Shown piece after piece: positions 22,302 to 31,474 of a DNA stretch of 64,000 nt. The stretch comes from Peptococcaceae bacterium (GTDB taxonomy: Bacteria; Bacillota; Peptococcia; Peptococcales; Peptococcaceae). The translations under genes were made by a program, and so were the position numbers. The DNA lies in NCBI GenBank assembly GCA_017399005.1, contig JAFQEO010000032.1:1-64000 (forward strand), given 5' to 3'. The notes under the pieces were generated by a model that did not search any database, was not told where the DNA came from, and saw nothing but the letters and a program-made list of their open reading frames with translations. Numbering within the stretch: the first letter of the stretch is position 1; every line of letters begins with the position of its first letter.

Positions 22302-23246
22302 TTACCTGGTAACTTTTCGCACAAACTCTTTATTAACGATATAGATTCCAGCACAGGCCAGAACCAGTGCTAAAAGGCTGCGTGCATTAAAAATCGATTC
22401 TCCAAGGAACATAACAGAGAATGTGGTACCGAAAATCGGAATCAGGAAATTATAGATGGCAATCCGGCTGGCTGGATTATATTTCAGCAGCATGGTCCAC
22501 ACGGTAAATGCTGCAGCTGATAAAAATGCCATATAAAGCAGCAGCAGTAAGCCTCTGCCCGTTACAGCACCAAACTGCCCATGACCACACAGCCCGATTA
22601 GAATCAGCAGCAGACCGCCGCCGGTTAGCTGATAGCCGGTAACAACGACCGGGTCCTGCCCCTGAGTAACGCTGCGGCTGATAATAGAACCCAGTGCCGA
22701 TGACAGCGTGGATAGCATAATGAATCCTTCTCCGGTAAATACAAAGCCGCCGCCCATGCCGCTGCCATCAAACGTGATTAAAAACACTCCGGCAAAACCG
22801 ATACAGCAGCCAATCATTTTTTGCAGCGTCATGCGGTCATCCGGAAACATAAAATGGGCAAAGATAACTACAAAAAAAGTAGCCAGTGCATATAAAATGG
22901 AGCCTGTCACACCGGATGTATTGGCCAGACCCAGATAAAAGAAAATATACTGGCATGTTGTCTGCACAATGCCCAGCAGCGCAATACCGCTCCAGTGCCG
23001 ACGTTCCGGCACCACCAGTTTTTTCTGCAGCACAATGCTGACTGCCAGCGTCATCAGCCCGGCCAGCGTAAATCGCAAGCCGGCAAACAGCAGTTTTCCA
23101 AATCCGTCTGCGGCATCAATGGCAAACAGCTCATAGCCGATTTTCACAGCCGGATATGCGGTTCCCCACAAAATCGTACAGAACAGGGCCAGCAGAATAA
23201 TTACCGGCCCTCGCTGCAAGGTATGAATCGTTTCATTGTTTTTCAA
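22302..23246 (-). CDS. EamA/DMT-family permease
   Basis: Protein of 314 aa with ten predicted membrane helices in two EamA repeats. Repeat 1 begins ILLALFCTILWGTAYPAVK with the family's early W-G-x-x-x-P pattern, and repeat 2 begins near GFIMLSTLSSALGSIISRS. It is probably an inner-membrane exporter or importer of metabolites; the substrate cannot be read. TTG start (23246) with GAGGCG upstream, the site overlapping the end of the acetyltransferase gene, so the two are co-transcribed. Confidence 0.9.
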   Translation of the reverse strand: MKNNETIHTLQRGPVIILLALFCTILWGTAYPAVKIGYELFAIDAADGFGKLLFAGLRFTLAGLMTLAVSIVLQKKLVVPERRHWSGIALLGIVQTTCQYIFFYLGLANTSGVTGSILYALATFFVVIFAHFMFPDDRMTLQKMIGCCIGFAGVFLITFDGSGMGGGFVFTGEGFIMLSTLSSALGSIISRSVTQGQDPVVVTGYQLTGGGLLLILIGLCGHGQFGAVTGRGLLLLLYMAFLSAAAFTVWTMLLKYNPASRIAIYNFLIPIFGTTFSVMFLGESIFNARSLLALVLACAGIYIVNKEFVRKVTR

Positions 23247-23249
23247 ACA

Positions 23250-23840
23250 TTACGCCTCGCTTTCCACCAGCGTAATATGCGCTTTTGCCTTATAAACCGG
23301 CAGCGGGAACAGCGTGCGGTAAATGGCATCCAGTTCCTCGTAAATCTTTTCATCGGCACATGCACTGCCAACAGGCAGATAATGCAGAATATACGGCACA
23401 CCAAACAGCACAGAATGTACTCTTGTCGGCCGCATACCGTTGCGCTGATAAAAGGCCACACGCCGTGTACGGGTATGAGCCTCTTCATCCGAGCTGCTTT
23501 TGGCCGGGTCTTCCACTTCTGCCAGAATACCGGCAACGCCGCCCCATAATGTTTTCATCCGTTCCAGACACTGACTGCCGTATCCGCTGTTTCGATACTG
23601 GCGGCACACTGCAAAATAATCCATCAGCAGTACACTTCCTTCCGGAGCCTGTACAAAAAAACTGTAGGCAATCAGGCTGCCTGCCTCATTATACCAGCCG
23701 TAAGGCTGATACACGCCTTTTTTTATCAGCTGCTGAATCAGCAGCAGCGGTTTCACTTCCGCCGGCGGGAAATCCTGTTTCATATGATTGTGATAAATGT
23801 CAGCCACCTGTTCTGCGTTCAGTAACTGATAGGTTAACAT
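23250..23840 (-). CDS. GNAT-family N-acetyltransferase
   Basis: Protein of 196 aa. The GNAT fold is recognisable by YGWYNEAGSLIAYSFFVQ (beta hairpin), VLLMDYFAVCRQYRNSGYGS (motif A, Q/R-x-x-G-x-G/A type) and RRVAFYQRNGMRPT (motif B, with the FYxxxG pattern). The C-terminal 40 residues are an extension. AGGAGG precedes the ATG. It is first in a two-gene operon with the EamA permease. Acceptor substrate unknown. Confidence 0.85.
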   Translation of the reverse strand: MLTYQLLNAEQVADIYHNHMKQDFPPAEVKPLLLIQQLIKKGVYQPYGWYNEAGSLIAYSFFVQAPEGSVLLMDYFAVCRQYRNSGYGSQCLERMKTLWGGVAGILAEVEDPAKSSSDEEAHTRTRRVAFYQRNGMRPTRVHSVLFGVPYILHYLPVGSACADEKIYEELDAIYRTLFPLPVYKAKAHITLVESEA

Positions 23841-23896
23841 GCTGTCATTCCTCCTGTTTTGTCATATCGATTATATACCTCTATATACCGGCAAGG

Positions 23897-24166
23897 TTAC
23901 AGTCTGAAATCCACGGAGAGGTTGTTGTTTTCCTCCTCCGCCTCCTGAAACAGCTGCATGACCATTTCCCCGTAAGTGCCTACCTGCGCCAGCGATTCAC
24001 CGCAATTTTCAATGATAATCTGCAGCGGGTTCCCCCAGGCTGTCAGGATATCCCACAGGGCATCCAGATTTTCTCCGTAATATAACGGCAGCTGCAGCTG
24101 GCGGAAAATCTCCTTGTGCAGCGCCTCTTTATCATCCAGCATACGGCTGTCTAAACGCAATTCCAT
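23897..24166 (-). CDS. Barstar-like ribonuclease inhibitor
   Basis: Protein of 89 aa, the barstar length. It contains LYYGENLDALWDILT, the signature inhibitor helix with Y-G-x-N-L-D-A-L-W-D, and residues equivalent to barstar Asp35 and Asp39. It blocks the active site of the barnase encoded 22 bp upstream on the same strand. AAGGAG precedes the ATG. Cytoplasmic by sequence, so it protects against mis-targeted or precursor enzyme. Confidence 0.92.
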   Translation of the reverse strand: MELRLDSRMLDDKEALHKEIFRQLQLPLYYGENLDALWDILTAWGNPLQIIIENCGESLAQVGTYGEMVMQLFQEAEEENNNLSVDFRL

Positions 24167-24188
24167 TGATTGTCACTCCTTCGCCAGA

Positions 24189-24674
24189 TTAATATAACTG
24201 TTCAAAACTTTTATAGTGATCTGCTGTATAGAAAATCAGACCATCGTTCGAATACACAATGCGTTCTCCGCCCCGGTATCCACCTTCGTAGTTAACATCA
24301 CATTCGTAATACTTGCGGCCTTTCTCCTTCGGCAGAAGCCCTTCCCGGTTGCCAAAACTGTCGCCGCCGATACTCATCCCCGGTGCCACTTCATCCAGGT
24401 TGCCTTCCTGGCTGTCCCAGCCTAAATCCCGAGCCTCATTTTTTGTGATAAAGTTTTCCGGCAAGTGCCCGAACTCATAGAGATAATCGGCCACATCCTG
24501 CGGTGCGGTATAGTGCCCGTCTTCTGCGATGCCGACCGGCTGTTCCACTTCATCCCCGCTGACAACCGTTGTGCTGCTGATATCATCCGCTCCGCAGCCG
24601 GTAAAGAGCAGCCCGGCTGCCAGAACCAGCATCAGAAGCACATACAGATATTTATGTTTTTTCAGAAACTCCAT
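24189..24674 (-). CDS. Barnase-family ribonuclease, predicted lipoprotein
   Basis: Protein of 161 aa from ATG 24674 (GGAGG 7 nt upstream). Signal segment YLYVLLMLVLAAGLLFTGC fits a lipobox with Cys at 29, then an acidic linker and a full barnase domain (about 55-161): YLYEFGHLPENFITKNEA, LGWDSQEGNLDEVAPGMSIG, NREGLLP, YECDVNY, GGERIVYSNDGLI and TADHYKSF. The catalytic Glu (in YECDVNY), Arg (ERIVYS) and His (DHY) are all present, so it should be active against RNA. It is unusual that the enzyme appears anchored at the cell surface instead of freely secreted. Confidence 0.92.
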   Translation of the reverse strand: MEFLKKHKYLYVLLMLVLAAGLLFTGCGADDISSTTVVSGDEVEQPVGIAEDGHYTAPQDVADYLYEFGHLPENFITKNEARDLGWDSQEGNLDEVAPGMSIGGDSFGNREGLLPKEKGRKYYECDVNYEGGYRGGERIVYSNDGLIFYTADHYKSFEQLY

Positions 24675-24809
24675 AACAAGTCCTCCATTCTGTTTTTCTG
24701 TCATCATTATATCGCTTTGCTGCCGGTGCGTCAAACCGGTACCGCTGCCTCAGATTTATAACACATAACAGGTAATCTCTGCATATAGTAATGCGAGGAG
24801 GTGATAATC

Positions 24810-25283
24810 ATGCAGGAACGAAACCGTCCAAATTCGTGCTGCCAGCCATCCGGCTCTGCACATCAGAACGGCCCGGCCTATGCACTGTATTATCAGACAG
24901 AAACCCTGTTTAACACTGCTGCCAACAGCAGCATCGACATCACACAGACCGCAGAGGAAACAGCCGGTGCTTTCTATTCTGACGGCAGTCAGGTGCAGAT
25001 TCTGCGCCCGGGCACGTATCACATCGTTTACACTGTAAACCTGCCGGCTGAGACTGTGATAACCACCACGTTTGCTCTGCAGGCAAACCGTCAGGCCATT
25101 GAAGGTACCAGTCGCGCAGTAGCCAAAACAGGAGCGGATACCCCAACCACCATCACCGGTGAAACCATTCTGGAAGTCTGTGCTCCAGTGGCTGTCCGCG
25201 TAGTTTCTACCGCTCTGCTGGATGTTACCGGCGAAGAAGACGAAGTACTGGCAACGCTGTTTATTCAGCAGCTGGGTAAATAG
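24810..25283 (+). CDS. C1q/TNF-like (BclA C-terminal-like) surface domain protein
   Basis: Protein of 157 aa from ATG 24810 (GAGGAGGTGATAATC upstream). After a short N-terminus with CCQPSGS, the rest is all-beta: ALYYQTETLF, TGAFYSDGSQVQILRPGTYHIVYTV, TTFALQANR and VRVVSTALLDVTG. The jelly-roll pattern (G-T-Y-x-I-x-Y, L-x-x-N) matches the C1q/TNF-like domains at the end of BclA-type filaments in Bacillota. It lacks a collagen-like stalk and a signal peptide. Possibly a spore or envelope surface protein; role unknown. Confidence 0.65.
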   Translation: MQERNRPNSCCQPSGSAHQNGPAYALYYQTETLFNTAANSSIDITQTAEETAGAFYSDGSQVQILRPGTYHIVYTVNLPAETVITTTFALQANRQAIEGTSRAVAKTGADTPTTITGETILEVCAPVAVRVVSTALLDVTGEEDEVLATLFIQQLGK

Positions 25284-25308
25284 TCGCAATCAGATGAAAA
25301 AAACAGAA

Positions 25309-25359
25309 AAAAACTGCTGTACCATATTGCTGTGTGTAATATGGTCAGCAGTTTTTTTA
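25309..25359. terminator. Bidirectional terminator
   Basis: AAAAAACTGCTGTACCATATT and AATATGGTCAGCAGTTTTTT pair with one mismatch. It lies between convergent genes and reaches into the corA stop codon. Confidence 0.85.
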
Positions 25360-26301
25360 GAATAATTTCTTCCATTTCATCACGATAGCGGCAACACCAA
25401 CGGCCACCAGTGACAGCCCGCAAATTGCGGTTGCACCGGCACCACCCTGAAGCGGCAGCGGCACATTCATCCCGAAGAAACTGAAAATCATAGTCGGAAT
25501 GGTCATGATAATGGTGAGCGATGTCAGCACTTTCATAACCGTGTTCAGGTTATTGGAGATGACCGAGCTGTACGCTTCCATGGTAACATCCAGGATGCTG
25601 CTGTATACGTTGGCCATTTCGATAGCCTGTTTGTTCTCGACGATTGCATCTTCCAGCAGGTCTTCATCTTCCGGATATTTTTTAACACTTTCCAGACGCA
25701 TCAGACGCTCTAATACAAGCTCGTTTGCGCGCAGGGAGTTACTCAGGTATACCAGCGATTTATCCAGGCTCAGCAATTGGAACAGCTCCTCGTTTCTGGT
25801 GGAACGATGCAGTTCCTGCTCGATTTTCCCGCTGGAACGCTCCAACATACGCAGATACTGCAGATAGTAGGTAGCGTTGCGGTACAGCAGCTGAATAATA
25901 AATCTGGTTTTCTTGTAGGTGTAGAATTTTTTTACGCGGCCGTTGCGGAAGTCATCCAGCAATGCCAGTTCCCGCAGACAGATGGTGATAATGTATTTTT
26001 TGCCTTTATCACCCAGAATGATGGCCAGCGGCACCGTTCCGTAACCGTCGCGGCCGTCTTCCTCCTCGCGATACGGAACGTCAATGATAATCAGTGTATA
26101 ATCGTCGTCGTCGTCGACACGGGCTCTTTCATCTTCGTCCAGTGCCGAAATCATATCCTGCAGCTCAATTTCGAAATGTTCACTGACATCCCGTACTTCT
26201 TCTGCAGTAGGGCTGATCAGGCATACCCAGTTGCCGTCACAGTACTCGTTGATTTCTTCCAGCCGACCGTCTTCCAGAGACGTTTTATAAATGGCTTTCA
26301 C
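25357..26301 (-). CDS. corA: CorA-family divalent cation transporter
   Basis: Protein of 314 aa with a GTG start (GGAGGG 7 nt upstream). The N-terminal cytoplasmic alpha/beta domain is acidic and includes a DEDERARVDDDDDY run. The long stalk helix is followed by two C-terminal membrane helices with the pore signature FGMNVPLP (GMN) near 282 and a basic KWKKLF tail. It forms pentamers that carry Mg2+ or Co2+/Ni2+ into the cell. The upstream leader holds two competing hairpins (26317-26433), suggesting ligand- or ion-responsive control. Confidence 0.92.
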   Translation of the reverse strand: MKAIYKTSLEDGRLEEINEYCDGNWVCLISPTAEEVRDVSEHFEIELQDMISALDEDERARVDDDDDYTLIIIDVPYREEEDGRDGYGTVPLAIILGDKGKKYIITICLRELALLDDFRNGRVKKFYTYKKTRFIIQLLYRNATYYLQYLRMLERSSGKIEQELHRSTRNEELFQLLSLDKSLVYLSNSLRANELVLERLMRLESVKKYPEDEDLLEDAIVENKQAIEMANVYSSILDVTMEAYSSVISNNLNTVMKVLTSLTIIMTIPTMIFSFFGMNVPLPLQGGAGATAICGLSLVAVGVAAIVMKWKKLF

Positions 26302-26308
26302 AGTGTTT

Positions 26309-26433
26309 CCCTCCTGTGACTCACCATTTTTCTATCTTATCGACAGCAGCGCTATCGACACAAAAATAGTGAGCCAGATTTCATTTGTTTACAGTTTCTC
26401 GCTCGACCGGGCCCAAGATCCATCTGACTCACT
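26309..26433 (-). promoter_or_regulatory. corA leader with mutually exclusive hairpins, candidate riboswitch
   Basis: In RNA order, segment A (26433-26422, AGTGAGTCAGAU) pairs over 12 bp with segment B (26379-26368, AUCUGGCUCACU). The 3' part of B extended (26376-26362) pairs over 15 bp with segment C (26331-26317, AAAAAUGGUGAGUCA), whose end is 2 nt from the GGAGGG ribosome site. A-B and B-C cannot form together. Between B and C, TCGATAGC-GCT-GCTGTCGA forms an internal hairpin. It matches neither the M-box nor the NiCo consensus as I know them. Confidence 0.6.
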
Positions 26434-26555
26434 TCCTTTTTCACATATTTTACTTTTCGCTTTGTCAAAAACTGATTCAAAACCGGAAAAGTGCCCTAAC
26501 TATTTTATTTTATAGCACAAAATTTCAATAGTCAAGACAGGGATATCACTTCCGC

Positions 26556-27245
26556 TTATTTTCCTTTTCGACATGCCCAGGTAACACAGGCTGCACAGTT
26601 ATGTCCACCATTGCAGAAGGCATTGTGTTCCCCTTTCGGGTACTCCTGCTTCTGCCACTGATTTGACCAGCCAATGATTGCCGTGATGCTTTTCACCGGT
26701 TCCATCAGATAATTATCGCTGAGCCGGATTTCTCCATTGCACTGATTCAGAAATTTAAAAATCTCCGGTTGTGCCCCCAGCGCCCAGTCACCGTATCCCG
26801 GGCTGTAACGCAGAGTGGCATACATACCTTTCGGCACTGCCTGCTGCTGCAGATACTGACAGAATGCTTCTGCAAACAGTTCAGCACCATGAGAACCGAG
26901 ATAATCGGCCACTGTACTTCGATATAACTGCCCGTCCTGTGCAGATATCCGTGCTTCATCAGGAAGCCCCGGGCCGATTGTCAGTGCCATTATGGTTGCA
27001 CGGCTGCATTGTGCCAGGCCCTTGCAGACATAACAACTGGCAATGGATAAGTCTCCATTGCCTAGTGTTAATACTTCTCCATTATTACTGCTGATTGCCT
27101 CTTCCCGCCAGAATACCGAAGGTTTCACCTTGCGCCACAGCGCTTTGAGAAGCTGCGGATCATCAGGACAATCCTTGCGGGTCTGGATAAACTGCTGCAC
27201 ATCAAACGGGATAAAAAAATTCTGCATATGATGCACTGCACTCAT
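26556..27245 (-). CDS. Free-standing methionine synthase activation domain
   Basis: Protein of 229 aa. The motif RYSPGYGDWALGAQ is the S-adenosylmethionine-binding R-x-S-P-G-Y of the MetH activation domain, and the C-terminal CNGGHNCAACVTWACR adds a cysteine cluster typical of the stand-alone clostridial form. It reductively remethylates cobalamin that has oxidised to Cob(II). The metH gene of this operon lacks that domain, so the two proteins should work in trans. ATG directly follows the metF stop. Confidence 0.9.
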   Translation of the reverse strand: MSAVHHMQNFFIPFDVQQFIQTRKDCPDDPQLLKALWRKVKPSVFWREEAISSNNGEVLTLGNGDLSIASCYVCKGLAQCSRATIMALTIGPGLPDEARISAQDGQLYRSTVADYLGSHGAELFAEAFCQYLQQQAVPKGMYATLRYSPGYGDWALGAQPEIFKFLNQCNGEIRLSDNYLMEPVKSITAIIGWSNQWQKQEYPKGEHNAFCNGGHNCAACVTWACRKGK

Positions 27246-28097
27246 TTACAGCACCTCGATAATCCGTTCCGCCAGACTGTACTGACGCATCGGGAAAATA
27301 TGAATCCCGGCAGCAACCGGTTTCAGCTGCTGTACCAGATTCTGAATATAGCGCATACCGCCTTCTGCGCCCTCTTTTTCTAAAATGGCAATCATTTCAT
27401 CCGGCACATGCACCCCTGGAACATTGGCATTCATATACTGCGCCTGTTTCACACTCTTCAGCGGCATAATGCCGTAAATAAACGGCACATCGGTATTTAC
27501 AGCTGTGGCAAAGCGCTCCACCTGCTCCAGACTGTATACCGGCTGTGTCTGGAAAAACTGCACACCGTGGGCAATTTTATCATGCACCCGTTCTGCTTCA
27601 TGGGCAATATCCGCCATCGCCGGGTTAGCTACGGCACCAATAAAGAAATTCGTGCCGTTGTCCAGTTCACGACCGTAATAATCCTGCCCCAGATTCAGAC
27701 TTGCCGCCATCTGCGCCAGCCCTTTGGAATCCACATCAAATACACCGGAGGCATCGGGATGGTCACCCAGTTCCGGCTGGTCGCCGGTTAAGGTCAGAAT
27801 ATTGCGTACACCCATGGCATGGGCACCCAGAAGCTCTGCCTGCAACCCCATCAGGTTGCGGTCACGACAGGTGAGATGAAAAATCGTTTCCAGATGCAGC
27901 TGAGCCTGTACCAGATGCGCCAGAGCAATGGGGCTCATGCGCAGTTTTGCTGTCGGGCTGTCTGCAATATTCACCGCGGTCAGTTTTGCAGCTAAATCGT
28001 GAATAGCCAGAAATACCGGCCACGGGTCAGCACCGCGCGGCGGGTCAACTTCCATGGTAACTACAAACTCTTTGCGTTCTAACTGCTCTCTTAACAC
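27246..28097 (-). CDS. metF: Methylenetetrahydrofolate reductase
   Basis: Protein of 283 aa, TIM-barrel MTHFR family. ME-V-DPPRG at residues 15-22 holds the catalytic Glu region, followed by NILTLTGDQPELGD (folate/FAD contact region), and FFQTQPVYSLEQ with GIMPLKS near the C-terminus. It supplies 5-methyl-THF to MetH. GTG start overlaps the end of metH, so translation is coupled. It belongs to the short MTHFR form common in anaerobes. Confidence 0.92.
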   Translation of the reverse strand: MLREQLERKEFVVTMEVDPPRGADPWPVFLAIHDLAAKLTAVNIADSPTAKLRMSPIALAHLVQAQLHLETIFHLTCRDRNLMGLQAELLGAHAMGVRNILTLTGDQPELGDHPDASGVFDVDSKGLAQMAASLNLGQDYYGRELDNGTNFFIGAVANPAMADIAHEAERVHDKIAHGVQFFQTQPVYSLEQVERFATAVNTDVPFIYGIMPLKSVKQAQYMNANVPGVHVPDEMIAILEKEGAEGGMRYIQNLVQQLKPVAAGIHIFPMRQYSLAERIIEVL

Positions 28098-30481
28098 AGG
28101 GGGTCACCCTCTTTCAGAAAATCATCCATCAGTTTTACGGTCTGCACTGCATCACGGCCAAAACCGTCTGCACCAGCCTCTTCTGCAAATTCCTCTGTGA
28201 TAACAGCACCGCCGATAATCACTTTTGTATTCGGCGATTTTTCACGAATCTGCGCAATCACACCCGGAATCTCCTGCATGGTAGTAGTCATCAGTGCACT
28301 TAACCCTAAAAATTCTGCATTATATTCCAGTACCGCATCCACAAATGTTTCTGCCGGTACATTCTTTCCTAAATCGATAACTCGATAGCCGTGGTTTTTC
28401 ACCATTACAGCCACCATATTTTTTCCAATATCATGAATGTCGCCTTTTACAGTGCCGATTACCAGGGTTCCTTTCTGGAATCCCTCTCCGCTCTGTAAAT
28501 AGCCTTCTAGCAGGTCAAATGCCTGCTGGGATACTTCTGCACTACGCATCAGCTGTGGCAGGAAAAATACGCCTTTCTCGTACTTCTCGCCCACTTCATT
28601 TAAGCCCTTAATCAGCCCGTCGTTAATAATCGTCATGGCTTCTATGCCCTGATCCAGCAGAGCCTGTACCACTTTCGCGATACCGGAGCTTCCTTTCACC
28701 ACATAGCGGGTAACCAGCTCCAGACTCGGTGTTTCATCGGCAGTCACCGGAGCCGATACCGCCTGTTCGCTGTTCAGCATGAGATAATTCTCTGCATTTT
28801 CATCACGCCCGGCCAGCAGTGCCGCACTCTGCCATGCATTTTTCATCATCTCATCCAGCGGATTGATGATGGATAAATCCAGCCCTTTGCCAATCGCCAT
28901 TGCTAAAAATGCACTGTTGATTTTCGGCCGGTTCGGCAGACCGTGGGATACATTGCTGACACCCAGCAGCAGATTTACGCCGGGCAGTTCCTGACGAATC
29001 AGCTCCATAGTACGCAGCGTTTCCTTCGGCCCGTTGATATCGGTACCAACAGTAAGTACCAGGCTATCGATATAAATATCCTGTCGTCTGATGCCGTACT
29101 GCTCACAGGCTTCCACAATCCGTTTCGCAATTTCCAGACGTCCTTCCGCTTTTGCAGGGATGCCGTTTTCGTCCAGTGTGAGCCCAACCACAGCGGCACC
29201 GTAACGTTTTGCCAGCGGCAGAATATTTTCCAGACTTGCCTGTTCGCCGTTTACCGAGTTAATCAGAGCCTTGCCCTGATACTGTTTCAGAGCCCGTTCC
29301 AGTACATCCGGCTTGGTGGAATCCAGACACAGCGGAATACTGATGCTCTGCTGCAGCAGTGTTAATACATCCGCCATCACCTGAACTTCATCAATGCCGT
29401 GAGTACCCACATTGACATCCAGAATATGTGCCCCTGCCTCTTCCTGCAGTTCAGCCTCTTTTTCAATCATAGCAAGGTCGCCGTCACGCAGTCCCTGTGC
29501 CAGTTTTTTACGGGCAGTCGGGTTAATGCGTTCCCCAATCATTTTCGGCAGCGTATTGCCGCCGATTTCCACAATATGTTCCCGGCAGGATAACCGACCC
29601 AGCGGTTCCACACTGCGCGGCTGCACATCAAAATCCTGCACTGCGGCCTTCAAACCGGCGATATGCTGCGGTGTGGTGCCGCAGCACCCGCCCAGAAATG
29701 CCACCTGATACGGCAGGAATTTTTTCATTTCATCTGCAAACTGTTCTACACCCAGCGGATACTGTACTTTGCCGTCCACCATCAAAGGCAGACCGGCATT
29801 TGGCTGCGCAACCAGAGGCAGTTCAGTATAGCGGGATAACTCCTCCACAACCTGCTGCAGTTCATCAGGGCCGCCAGAGCAGTTGCACCCGATTACCGAT
29901 GCACCCATAGCCTCCAGAGTTACCGCTGCCACCGCAGGGCTCACACCGGTCAGTGTACGGCCATTGGTGTAGGTCATGCTACAGATTACCGGAATTTGTT
30001 CGTTCCCGGCATCACGGCAGGCCAGCAGTGCCGCCCGCATTTCCCCCAGGTCGCTGAAGGTTTCCAGCAGAAAGTAGTCCGGCCGAGCAGAAGCAATGGC
30101 CTCTGCCTGTTCCAGATAAATGGCATACATTTCATCAAAGGAGGTGTCGCCCACCGGCGATACAAAGTGCCCGGTCGGCCCCAGTGATGCGGCAACCATC
30201 CCGTGCCCTGCCTTCTGACAGGCACCGCGGGCAATTTCCACCGCCCGGCGGTTGATTTCCGCAACACGGTCCTCCAGTTTGTATTCCTGTAATTTTAAAC
30301 GGCTTCCGCCGAATGTATTGGTGATAACAATGTCGGCACCGGCCCGCAGATAATCCAGATGCACACTTTCCACCACATCCGGCATTGTCAGGTTCAGTTC
30401 TTCCGGGCTCTGCCCAGGAGTCAGCCCCCGCTGCTGCAGCATAGTGCCCATGGCACCGTCAAAAATTAAAATCTGACCCAT
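28091..30481 (-). CDS. metH: Cobalamin-dependent methionine synthase, core domains
   Basis: Protein of 796 aa, about two thirds of full MetH. Domains in order: homocysteine S-methyltransferase with zinc ligands (CNCSGG near 200 and GGCCGTTP near 265), pterin-binding domain (ERINPTARKK, DVNVGTHG), helical cap, and B12-binding domain with GDIHDIGKN (the DxHxxG cobalamin motif). The C-terminal activation domain is missing and is supplied by the separate gene at 26556. It transfers methyl from methyl-THF to homocysteine in the cytoplasm. Confidence 0.95.
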   Translation of the reverse strand: MGQILIFDGAMGTMLQQRGLTPGQSPEELNLTMPDVVESVHLDYLRAGADIVITNTFGGSRLKLQEYKLEDRVAEINRRAVEIARGACQKAGHGMVAASLGPTGHFVSPVGDTSFDEMYAIYLEQAEAIASARPDYFLLETFSDLGEMRAALLACRDAGNEQIPVICSMTYTNGRTLTGVSPAVAAVTLEAMGASVIGCNCSGGPDELQQVVEELSRYTELPLVAQPNAGLPLMVDGKVQYPLGVEQFADEMKKFLPYQVAFLGGCCGTTPQHIAGLKAAVQDFDVQPRSVEPLGRLSCREHIVEIGGNTLPKMIGERINPTARKKLAQGLRDGDLAMIEKEAELQEEAGAHILDVNVGTHGIDEVQVMADVLTLLQQSISIPLCLDSTKPDVLERALKQYQGKALINSVNGEQASLENILPLAKRYGAAVVGLTLDENGIPAKAEGRLEIAKRIVEACEQYGIRRQDIYIDSLVLTVGTDINGPKETLRTMELIRQELPGVNLLLGVSNVSHGLPNRPKINSAFLAMAIGKGLDLSIINPLDEMMKNAWQSAALLAGRDENAENYLMLNSEQAVSAPVTADETPSLELVTRYVVKGSSGIAKVVQALLDQGIEAMTIINDGLIKGLNEVGEKYEKGVFFLPQLMRSAEVSQQAFDLLEGYLQSGEGFQKGTLVIGTVKGDIHDIGKNMVAVMVKNHGYRVIDLGKNVPAETFVDAVLEYNAEFLGLSALMTTTMQEIPGVIAQIREKSPNTKVIIGGAVITEEFAEEAGADGFGRDAVQTVKLMDDFLKEGDPLC

Positions 30482-30492
30482 ACATGTTCCCT

Positions 30493-31413
30493 CTATTCTT
30501 TATCTAAATTGGATAAGTCGTATGGTGTTTCCTGATATACATAGTAGTTGAGCCAGTTGGCAAACAGCAGATTGCCGTGACTGCGCCAGCGCACAATCGG
30601 CGCCTTTGTATCATCATCATTTGGATAATAGTTTTTCGGCACATTAATCGGTTTGCCCAGATTTACATCACGCCGATATTCAGCATCCAGAGTCAGCGGG
30701 TCATACTCGCAGTGACCGGATACAAACACACGGCGCCCGTCTTTGCTGGCTACCAGATACACGCCGGCCTCTTCCGACTGTGCAATAATCTCCACATCAT
30801 CCACTTTTTCAATGTCTTCTGCACGGAACTCGGTATGGCGGGAATGCGGCGCATAGAATACATCATCAAAGCCGCGCACGATTGGCCGTTTCACCAGCAC
30901 ATCGTGTTCAAATACACCAAACCGTTTTTCCGGCAGCGCATACTTCGGCACATCATAATAATAATGCATCGCCGCCTGTGCCCCCCAGCAGATAAACATG
31001 GTGGAGAATACGTTTTTATCAGCAAAATCAAAAATCAGTTTCAGCTCATCCCAGTAGTTTACCTCTTGGAACGACATATGCTCAACCGGTGCTCCGGTTA
31101 CAATCATACCGTCATATTTTGTGTTTTTGATATCCTCAAAATCTTTATAAAAGGTCTTCAGATGTTCTGCCGACACATTTTTGCTCTCATGGCTCGCCAT
31201 ACGAATCAGATCCACTTCTACCTGCAGAGCTGTATTCCCGATTAACCGCAGCAGCTGTGTTTCGGTTACAATTTTTGTAGGCATCAGATTTACAATGGCA
31301 AGTTTCAGCGGACGGATATCCTGCTCTCTGGCCCGCTGCTCGTGCATGACGAAAATCTGTTCATTGGTCAGGGTCTCGGTAGCCGGCAGCGCCGCTGGAA
31401 TAATAACAGGCAT
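30493..31413 (-). CDS. metA: Homoserine O-acyltransferase (MetA family)
   Basis: Protein of 306 aa. It has the MetA fold with [13 protein letters not shown] (nucleophilic Cys), [13 protein letters not shown] (catalytic His) and ITEAP-like region [11 protein letters not shown]. It activates homoserine with acetyl- or succinyl-CoA; in this lineage acetyl is more common and the downstream sulfhydrylase would use O-acetylhomoserine. AAGGAGG before ATG. It lies between metY and metH in the S-box operon. Confidence 0.93.
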   Translation of the reverse strand: MPVIIPAALPATETLTNEQIFVMHEQRAREQDIRPLKLAIVNLMPTKIVTETQLLRLIGNTALQVEVDLIRMASHESKNVSAEHLKTFYKDFEDIKNTKYDGMIVTGAPVEHMSFQEVNYWDELKLIFDFADKNVFSTMFICWGAQAAMHYYYDVPKYALPEKRFGVFEHDVLVKRPIVRGFDDVFYAPHSRHTEFRAEDIEKVDDVEIIAQSEEAGVYLVASKDGRRVFVSGHCEYDPLTLDAEYRRDVNLGKPINVPKNYYPNDDDTKAPIVRWRSHGNLLFANWLNYYVYQETPYDLSNLDKE

Positions 31414-31474
31414 ATGGTAGTCCTCCTTATGTGAATCATTATGTGATACTTGTTTGCGTAATTGTTATAATCGC

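Noticed and set aside
24756-25289. Long minus-strand open frame opposite the C1q-like gene
   Set aside because: It has no ribosome site or recognisable domain and lies antisense to a gene with a strong GGAGG start.
26309-26433. M-box (Mg2+) or NiCo riboswitch for the corA leader
   Set aside because: The conserved cores of those classes are not present; reported instead as unclassified.
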